A DNA stretch of 64,000 nucleotides. Origin: Salinilacustrithrix flava. GTDB taxonomy: Bacteria; Actinomycetota; Acidimicrobiia; Acidimicrobiales; Salinilacustritrichaceae. Shown here one piece after another: positions 58,212-64,000 of this stretch. The stretch covers positions 1,674,001 to 1,738,000 of the forward strand of contig NZ_CP133888.1 of assembly GCF_041228405.1 (NCBI RefSeq). The letters are read 5' to 3'. Position numbers and translations under genes: made by a program. A model generated the notes under the pieces. It saw only the letters and a program-made list of their open reading frames with translations. It was not told the DNA's origin and ran no database searches. Numbering within the stretch: the first letter of the stretch is position 1; each line of letters begins with the position of its first letter.

Positions 58212-58658
58212 GTGCACGGACCGCCCGCCTCGTCCGTGGGGGTCGACCTCCTGCTCGCCACCATCCGGCGGCGCTACCGCCAGGTCGATGCCGACGCCCT
58301 CGCCGACGAGCTCGGCGCCGGCGCGCTCGTCGTCGACATCCGACCGGTGGCGCAGCGGCGCCGGGACGGCTCGCTGCTCGGATCGGTGGTGATCGACCGC
58401 AACGTGCTCGAGTGGCGGCTCGACCCGACGAGCCCGCACCGCATCGACGAGGCGACGCCGGGCCGCCGGGTCGTGGTCGTGTGCAACGAGGGGTTCAGCT
58501 CGACGCTGGCCGTCGGGACGCTGCTCGACCTCGGCCTGCCCGACGTCACCGACCTGCGCGGCGGCTACCAGGCGCTGGTCGCCGCCGATCGCGTGCCCGC
58601 ATCCGGGCCCGAGCCACCTGATCTGAGCCCGCCACCCGCGCCGCGACCGCGGATCTGA
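58212..58658 (+). CDS. Rhodanese-like domain protein
   Basis: 148 residues: GALVVDIRPVAQRRRDGSLLGSVVIDRN and active-site loop VVVCNEGFSST with Cys about residue 94. Single-domain rhodaneses transfer sulfane sulfur. The loop length suits sulfur rather than phosphate chemistry. It sits between the exporter pair and nuoE; a link to Fe-S cluster supply is speculation. Confidence 0.8.
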   Translation: MHGPPASSVGVDLLLATIRRRYRQVDADALADELGAGALVVDIRPVAQRRRDGSLLGSVVIDRNVLEWRLDPTSPHRIDEATPGRRVVVVCNEGFSSTLAVGTLLDLGLPDVTDLRGGYQALVAADRVPASGPEPPDLSPPPAPRPRI

Positions 58659-58678
58659 CCCGAGCCGGGGGCCAGGGG

Positions 58679-58684
58679 TAGCGT
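58679..58684 (+). promoter_or_regulatory. -10 box upstream of nuoE
   Basis: TAGCGT, 65 bp before the nuoE ATG, with AAGGA as ribosome binding site. It points to a second transcription start for nuoEFG. Confidence 0.4.
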
Positions 58685-58749
58685 GCCCGATTCGCGGCCC
58701 ACCCCCGACGTTCGGGCGTCCTCCGACGCTTGTGCAAGGATTCACGACG

Positions 58750-59376
58750 ATGCCCCGGTTCACTGCCGAGAACACGATCCTCGCCAAGGAGATCATCGGT
58801 CGGTACCCGCATCCCAAGTCGGCGCTGATCCCCCTCCTGCACCTGGCCCAGGAGCAGGACGGCCACCTGGCCGAGGACGCGATGGTCCACATCGCGGAGC
58901 TCATCGACCACACGCCGGCCGAGGTCATCGGCACCGCCAGCTTCTACGAGATGTTCAAGCGCGAGCCGGTGGGGGACTACCTCGTCAACGTGTGCACCAA
59001 CATCGCCTGCATGCTCATGGGCGGTGAGGAGCTGCTGCACCACCTCGAGGACCGCCTCGACATCCGTCCCGGCTCCACCACCGCGGACGGCATGTTCACC
59101 CTCGAAGACGTCGAGTGCATCGCTGCCTGCACCGAGGCGCCGTGCCTCACGGTCAACTACCGCTACTTCCACAAGATCAGCACCGACGAGGCCGACCAGC
59201 TCCTCGAGGACCTTCGCGCCGGCCGCCGGGCGCACGAGATCCCCAAGCACGGCACGCTCGCCCGCGTCCGCCAGTCCATCCCCGCCGATCGCCGCGCCGG
59301 TGCGGCCGTGCCCGGCGAGTGCGGCCAACCCGTCTGGATGACCCCGAAGGACGATCCCGAGGACGCACCGGCATGA
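58750..59376 (+). CDS. nuoE: NADH-quinone oxidoreductase subunit E
   Basis: 208 residues, thioredoxin-like 2Fe-2S protein with ligands in VCTNIACML (Cys-x4-Cys) and CIAACTEAPC (Cys-x3-Cys). ATG 58750 is preferred over GTG 58732 because AAGGA stands 10 bp upstream. C-terminal about 45 residues extend past the usual end. ATGA overlap with nuoF. Confidence 0.93.
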   Translation: MPRFTAENTILAKEIIGRYPHPKSALIPLLHLAQEQDGHLAEDAMVHIAELIDHTPAEVIGTASFYEMFKREPVGDYLVNVCTNIACMLMGGEELLHHLEDRLDIRPGSTTADGMFTLEDVECIAACTEAPCLTVNYRYFHKISTDEADQLLEDLRAGRRAHEIPKHGTLARVRQSIPADRRAGAAVPGECGQPVWMTPKDDPEDAPA

Positions 59377-60740
59377 GCGACCAGGCCACCGCCCGCACCG
59401 TGCCGCAGATGATCACGGGACGCTTCCAGTACGACGACGCCCACACGATCGAGCGCTACGAGGCCACCGAGGGCTACGCCGCCCTGCGCAAGGCGCTCCA
59501 GATGCACCCCGAGGACGTGCACGCCGAGATCAAGGAGGCGTCGCTCCTCGGCCGCGGCGGCGCCGGCTTCCCCGCCGGCGTCAAGTGGGGCTTCTGCCCG
59601 CCCGGCGTGTGGCCGCGGTACTTCGTGGTCAACGGCGACGAGTCCGAGCCGGGCACCTACAAGGACCGCCTCCTCATGGAGCGCGACCCCCACCAGCTGA
59701 TCGAAGGCGTGCTCATCGGCGCCTACGCCACCGGGTGCGCCCAGGCATTCCTGTACGTCCGGGGCGAGATGGCCCTGGCCCAGGAGCGCATCGCCGCCGC
59801 CCTGAACGAGGCCTACGCCGCCGGCCTGGTCGGCAAGGACATCCTCGGCTCGAGCTTCTCCTGCGACATCGTCCTGCACTGGGGCGCGGGCGCCTACATC
59901 GTCGGCGAGGAGACCGCGCTCATCGAGTCCCTCGAGGGCAACCGCGGCATGCCCCGCCTGAAGCCGCCGTACTTCCCGGCCGCCAAGGGCCTCTACATGC
60001 AGCCCACCATCGTCAACAACGTCGAGACGATGGCCAACGTCCCCTGGATCATCCGCAACGGCGCCGAGGCCTACACCGCGTACGGCGCCGAGAGCAGCCG
60101 GGGCACGCGCATGTTCGCCGTGTCCGGGCACGTGAAGAAGCCCGGCGTGCACGAGGTCGAGTTCGGCACCACCACCTTCCGCGACCTCATCTACGGCCAC
60201 TGCGGTGGCATCCGGGGCAACCACACGCTGAAGGCGTTCATCCCCGGTGGTGCCTCGGCCCCGTGGTTCTACGAGGAGCACCTCGACCTGCCCCTCGAGG
60301 CCGGCGCCGTCGGTGCGGCCGGCTCCATGCTCGGCTCCGGTGCCATCGTCGTGATGGACGAGACCACCGACGCGGTGAAGGCCGCGTGGCGGGTCGTGCG
60401 GTTCTTCGCGCGCGAGTCCTGCGGCAAGTGCACGCCGTGCCGCGAGGGCACCAGCTGGCTCGAGAAGGTGCTGCGCCGCATGCTCGACGGGCAGGGCCGG
60501 CCCGAGGACATCGCCCTGCTGCTGGACCTGTGCGACAACATCTCGCCGTCGATCGCCTGGCCGCCGAAGCAGACCACGATCTGCCCGCTCGGGCCCTCCG
60601 CGGTCAGCCCCATCGCCAGCGCCATCATGCGGTTCAAGCCCGAGTTCCAGGCCTACTGCGGCGGCGGCGACGTCCCCACCTCGGTGACCATCAACGGCAA
60701 GGCCTACCTGCCGCCCGAAGGAGCCCCGGCCGGTGTCTAG
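59373..60740 (+). CDS. nuoF: NADH-quinone oxidoreductase subunit F (NADH- and FMN-binding)
   Basis: 455 residues: GRGGAGFPAGVKWGF (NADH), VNGDESEPGTYKDR and GAYIVGEETALIESLEG (FMN), and the N3 4Fe-4S ligands SCGKCTPCREG with a distal Cys in TTICPLG. It accepts hydride from NADH. A 107-bp gap separates it from nuoG, in contrast to the overlaps elsewhere in the operon. Confidence 0.95.
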   Translation: MSDQATARTVPQMITGRFQYDDAHTIERYEATEGYAALRKALQMHPEDVHAEIKEASLLGRGGAGFPAGVKWGFCPPGVWPRYFVVNGDESEPGTYKDRLLMERDPHQLIEGVLIGAYATGCAQAFLYVRGEMALAQERIAAALNEAYAAGLVGKDILGSSFSCDIVLHWGAGAYIVGEETALIESLEGNRGMPRLKPPYFPAAKGLYMQPTIVNNVETMANVPWIIRNGAEAYTAYGAESSRGTRMFAVSGHVKKPGVHEVEFGTTTFRDLIYGHCGGIRGNHTLKAFIPGGASAPWFYEEHLDLPLEAGAVGAAGSMLGSGAIVVMDETTDAVKAAWRVVRFFARESCGKCTPCREGTSWLEKVLRRMLDGQGRPEDIALLLDLCDNISPSIAWPPKQTTICPLGPSAVSPIASAIMRFKPEFQAYCGGGDVPTSVTINGKAYLPPEGAPAGV

Positions 60741-60847
60741 TTCCACGGCTATCTCGCCCTCCGGCCCCTGTGGGCCGTTCGAGGCTCGAAACGCTGTCGC
60801 CTGCTCGCTGGCGCTCCCGACGGCGACCGTGCTGGGCGGGGGTGCTC
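60741..60847. other. Intergenic gap between nuoF and nuoG
   Basis: 107 bp with no coding sign. It contains GTCGCC (60796-60801) and GGCGAC (60822-60827) as a short inverted repeat around a GC-rich centre. It could be an mRNA processing or pausing element, or a short extragenic repeat; only one copy was noticed. Confidence 0.35.
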
Positions 60848-63610
60848 ATGTCTGACGCTGAATCGAAGACCTCCGTGAAGATCACGATCGACGGGCGCGA
60901 GGTCGAGGCCGAGGATGGCGAGCTCGTCATCGCCGCGGCCGAGCGCACCGGCACCTACATCCCGCGCTTCTGCTGGCACCCCCGCATGAACCCGGTGGGC
61001 ATGTGCCGCATGTGCCTGGTCGAGATCGATACCGGGCGCGGCCCGGCGCTGCAGCCCTCGTGCATGATCCCCGCCTCCGAGGGCATGACCGTGGTCACCG
61101 ACTCGGACATGGCCAAGAAGGCCCAGGAGGGCGTGCTCGAGTTCCTGCTCGCCAACCACCCCCTCGACTGCCCGGTGTGCGACAAGGGCGGCGAGTGCCC
61201 CCTGCAGGACCAGGCGTACTCCCACGGCCCCGGCGAGTCCCGGTTCATCGAGGAGAAGGTCCACTTCGAGAAGCCGATCCCGATCTCGGACCTCGTCGAC
61301 CTCGACCGCGAGCGCTGCATCCTGTGCGACCGCTGCACCCGCTTCGCCGACGAGGTCGCCGGCGACCCGCTCATCCACTTCATCGACCGGGGCGCGCAGA
61401 CCCAGGTCAACACGTTCCCCGACGAGCCCTTCGCCTCGTACTTCTCGGGCAACACCGTCCAGATCTGCCCGGTCGGCGCGCTCACCTCCCGGGCCTACCG
61501 GTTCAAGGCCCGCCCCTGGGACCTCGACCAGGTCGAGTCCACGTGCACCTCGTGCTCGGTGGGCTGCCGGGTCGCCGTCCAGTCCAGCCGCAACCAGGTG
61601 CTGCGCTACCAGGGCGTCGACGTCGACGCCGTCAACTGGGGCTGGCTCTGCGACAAGGGCCGCTTCGACTTCGAGTCCATCCACGCCGAGGGGCGCCTGG
61701 GCGAGCCGCTGCTGCGCGCGGATGAGGGCCACGTCACCGCCACGTGGTCCGACGCGCTCGGCCGGGCCGCCGGTGCGATCGAGGCCGCCCTCGCCTCCTC
61801 GGGTCCCTCCGGCGTCGGGGTCATCGGCGGCGCCCAGCTCACCAACGAGTCCGCCTACGCCTGGGCCAAGCTGGCCAAGGGCGTCATCGGCACCGACAAC
61901 GTCGACGCCCAGCTCGGCGACGGCCTGCCGGCCGAGGCCGTGCTCGGCCTGCCCCGCGCCACCATCGACCAGGCGTGCGCCCCGGGCGGCACGGTCGTGG
62001 TCCTCGGCGTCGACCCGAAGGAGGAGCTGCCGGTCCTGTACCTGCGCCTCCGCCACGCGGTCGTCGAGGACGGCGTCACCCTCGTCGAGGTCGTGCCCCA
62101 TGCAACCGGCGTCACCGGCCTCGCTGCCCACTCGCTCGTGCACGGCCCCGGTGCCGTCGCCGACGTCGTGGCCCAGCTGCTGGCCGAGTCGCCCGCCGAT
62201 GCCGGCGGCATCGGCGCCGCCGCCCTCGCCGCCGCCGGCACCGCCGTGCGGTCCGGTCCGGTCACCGTCATCCTCGGCCGGGGCAACCTCGCCGACCGCG
62301 GCGACCTCGTGGCCTCGGCGGCCAGCCGCCTGGCCGAGGGCCTCGACGACGTCCGCTTCCTGTCCGGCCTGCGCCGCGGCAACGTGCACGGCGCCCTCGC
62401 CGCCGGCCTGGCGCCGGGCATGCTCCCCGGCAGCGTCTCCCTCGACGACGGCCGCGAGTGGTTCCACGACCACTGGTCCACCGTGCCGAGCGACCGCGGG
62501 CTCGACACCGAGGGCATCCTGAACGCTGCGGCCGACGGCAAGCTCGACGTCCTCGTCCTGCTCGGGGCCGATCCGCTGTCGGACTTCCCGGACCACGACC
62601 TGGCCCGCCGGGCGCTGGCGGGGGCCCGCACCGTCGTGGCCGTCGACACCCTGCCGAACCCCTCGGTCCGCCAGGCCGACATCGTGCTGCCCGCCGCCGG
62701 CTACGCCGAGTCGGACGGGACCACCACCAACATCGAGGGCCGCATCAGCCGCCTGTCCCAGAAGGTGACGCCCCCCGGCACCGCCCGCGCCGACTGGGTC
62801 ATCGCCGCCGAGCTCGCGTACCGCCTCGGCGACGACCTCGGCCTCGAGAGCCTCGACGACGTCTTCGCCGAGCTCGCCCGGGTCGCCCCCTCGCACCACG
62901 GCCTCACCGCGGAGGGCGTCGGCATCGACGGCGTGCTCGTACCGCTGGACCGAGACGACGCCCGCACCGACGCCCGCACCGCCGAGGACCCGGTCGGACT
63001 GCAGACCTCGGGCGGCGACGAGGAGCCCACCGCCGACGTCGATCCCGAGGCCGCGGAAGCGGCCGCCGAGGCCGAAGCCGCCGACACCGAGGCCGGCGAG
63101 GCCGAGGCGGAGGCCGAAGCGACCGAGGCCCAGGCCGACGCCGAAGCCGCCGACGCCGCCACGCCCGACGAGGGCGACGGCGTCGAGCCGGTCGCCGACG
63201 ACGAGGGCGAGCCGGCCGGACCGGGCCTGCCCGCACCCGTGCGGTTCTCGGCCACCGCGGTCGCCGTCCCGTCGCCGGACACCTACTCACTGCGCCTGCT
63301 CACCACGCGCAAGCTCTACGACCTCGGCACCACCACCCAGGCATCGCGCTCGCTGGCGAAGCTGGCGCCCGGCGCCGTGCTGCACCTGCACCCCCACGAC
63401 TTCGACCGCCTCGGCGTCGAGGCCGACGGCCAGGTCACCGTGTCCAACCGCGAGGGCGGTCGGGGCTCGGTCACCGTGCCGGTCCGCCCGTCGGGCACCG
63501 TGCCCAAGGGCGCAGCGCTGCTCGCGTTCCTCCAGCCCGGGGGCCAGGCCGCTGAGCTCATCGATGCCTCCGCCGTGGTCACCGATGTCCGCGTGGAGGT
63601 CGCCCGGTGA
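60848..63610 (+). CDS. nuoG: NADH-quinone oxidoreductase subunit G
   Basis: 920 residues. N-terminal 2Fe-2S (FCWHP, GMCRMCLVE), 4Fe-4S regions DCPVCDKGGECPLQD and RCILCDRCTRF, the TCTSCSVGC N7-type cluster, then a molybdopterin-oxidoreductase-like domain (ILGRGNLADRG, LVLLGADPLSDFPDH). Residues about 715-795 are an Ala/Glu/Asp low-complexity insert, followed by a molydopterin-binding-like C-terminal barrel (HLHPHDFDRLGVEADGQVTVSN). ATG at 60848; GTG 60842 would add two residues. The stop overlaps the nuoH GTG. Confidence 0.94.
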   Translation: MSDAESKTSVKITIDGREVEAEDGELVIAAAERTGTYIPRFCWHPRMNPVGMCRMCLVEIDTGRGPALQPSCMIPASEGMTVVTDSDMAKKAQEGVLEFLLANHPLDCPVCDKGGECPLQDQAYSHGPGESRFIEEKVHFEKPIPISDLVDLDRERCILCDRCTRFADEVAGDPLIHFIDRGAQTQVNTFPDEPFASYFSGNTVQICPVGALTSRAYRFKARPWDLDQVESTCTSCSVGCRVAVQSSRNQVLRYQGVDVDAVNWGWLCDKGRFDFESIHAEGRLGEPLLRADEGHVTATWSDALGRAAGAIEAALASSGPSGVGVIGGAQLTNESAYAWAKLAKGVIGTDNVDAQLGDGLPAEAVLGLPRATIDQACAPGGTVVVLGVDPKEELPVLYLRLRHAVVEDGVTLVEVVPHATGVTGLAAHSLVHGPGAVADVVAQLLAESPADAGGIGAAALAAAGTAVRSGPVTVILGRGNLADRGDLVASAASRLAEGLDDVRFLSGLRRGNVHGALAAGLAPGMLPGSVSLDDGREWFHDHWSTVPSDRGLDTEGILNAAADGKLDVLVLLGADPLSDFPDHDLARRALAGARTVVAVDTLPNPSVRQADIVLPAAGYAESDGTTTNIEGRISRLSQKVTPPGTARADWVIAAELAYRLGDDLGLESLDDVFAELARVAPSHHGLTAEGVGIDGVLVPLDRDDARTDARTAEDPVGLQTSGGDEEPTADVDPEAAEAAAEAEAADTEAGEAEAEAEATEAQADAEAADAATPDEGDGVEPVADDEGEPAGPGLPAPVRFSATAVAVPSPDTYSLRLLTTRKLYDLGTTTQASRSLAKLAPGAVLHLHPHDFDRLGVEADGQVTVSNREGGRGSVTVPVRPSGTVPKGAALLAFLQPGGQAAELIDASAVVTDVRVEVAR

Positions 63611-64000
63611 TCGGGGCCATCTACGCACTGGACCCGCTCTACCTCGACGGGGTCGGCCTCGCCGAGGTCCTGATCACCCTGGGCAAGGTGCTCGTCACCT
63701 TCCTGATCCTGCTGCTCTCGGTCCTGTTCATGGTCTGGTTCGAGCGCAAGGTCATCGCCGACATGCAGAACCGCGTCGGTCCCAACCGGGCTGGCCCCTT
63801 CGGCCTCCTGCAGACCCTGGCCGACGGGCTGAAGCTGATCGTCAAGGAAGACCTGATCCCGAACCGCTCCCGGCGCTTCGTGTTCGCGCTGGCCCCGTTC
63901 CTGTCGGTCATCCCCGCGTTCCTCGTCTTCGCCGTGGTCCCCCTCGGCGGCACGTTCAGCGAGGGTGACCCCGGCATCGTCACCATCGCCGGCCACGAGA
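63607..64000 (+). CDS. nuoH: NADH-quinone oxidoreductase subunit H, 3' end outside the window
   Basis: First 131 residues only. GTG start overlapping the nuoG stop (GTGA). The signature VWFERKVIADMQNRVGPNRAGPFGLLQTLADGLKLIVKEDLIP is the quinone-channel region of NuoH. Two membrane helices are visible before the cut. Confidence 0.95.
   Translation, partial: MIGAIYALDPLYLDGVGLAEVLITLGKVLVTFLILLLSVLFMVWFERKVIADMQNRVGPNRAGPFGLLQTLADGLKLIVKEDLIPNRSRRFVFALAPFLSVIPAFLVFAVVPLGGTFSEGDPGIVTIAGHE

Overview
The window is about 72% GC and almost fully coding. It reads as chromosome from an actinobacterium: it carries a mycothiol glycosyltransferase (MshA), CarD, an RsiG-type anti-sigma factor, a Streptomyces-style conservon, an F420-type luciferase-like oxidoreductase and many GTG/TTG starts. 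The b6f-like cytochrome bc operon with an added ferredoxin and cytochromes c makes a deep-branching group such as the Acidimicrobiia my best guess; that placement is inference. No rRNA, CRISPR array, transposase or integrase was seen. One tRNA gene (Lys, UUU) lies at 8113-8186.

Layout. 1-9.6 kb: 5'-truncated methyltransferase, a PHA-synthase-like/adenylating-domain fusion, hexapeptide acyltransferase, a coupled LLM-oxidoreductase/VOC pair, a CPA1 antiporter, a lipoprotein, tRNA-Lys and a secreted DUF4214/phosphodiester-glycosidase protein. 9.6-20.6 kb: housekeeping and regulatory genes whose order partly matches Mycobacterium tuberculosis Rv0486-Rv0500A (mshA, YbjN protein, phosphatase, proC, BldC-like HTH), with rsiG and a DUF1469/DUF3618/YihY envelope cassette between them. 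20.6-24.9 kb: ferritin-like protein, ABC-2 exporter and acyl-CoA ligase. 24.9-33.5 kb: rex and tetrapyrrole synthesis (precorrin-2 dehydrogenase, hemA, hemC, cobA-hemD fusion, hemB, hemL). 33.5-35.7 kb: a small atypical island with a frameshifted gene, three unknown ORFs and repeats. 35.7-39.5 kb: carD, 6-phosphogluconate dehydrogenase, zwf and an APH(3')-like kinase. 39.5-44.8 kb: a four-gene conservon preceded by a translationally coupled coiled-coil gene. 44.8-64 kb: a respiratory supercluster with a divergent cytochrome c, b6f-like complex genes and nuoABCD, then an ABC-exporter pair and a rhodanese, then nuoEFG and the start of nuoH.

How the parts work together. Rex (NADH/NAD+ sensor) heads the haem pathway whose product feeds the cytochromes encoded 20 kb downstream, and the quinol-oxidising bc complex and NADH dehydrogenase are written as one contiguous run. 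Genes inside units are often joined by ATGA/GTGA overlaps. Many unit-leading genes have a TANNNT box 6-8 bp before the start codon and no Shine-Dalgarno sequence, which suggests widespread leaderless transcription. The most unusual items are the conservon-coupled coiled-coil gene, the RsiG homologue with its c-di-GMP signature, an N-terminal IPEHL-type motif shared by two bc-complex proteins, and the exporter pair lodged within the nuo genes.
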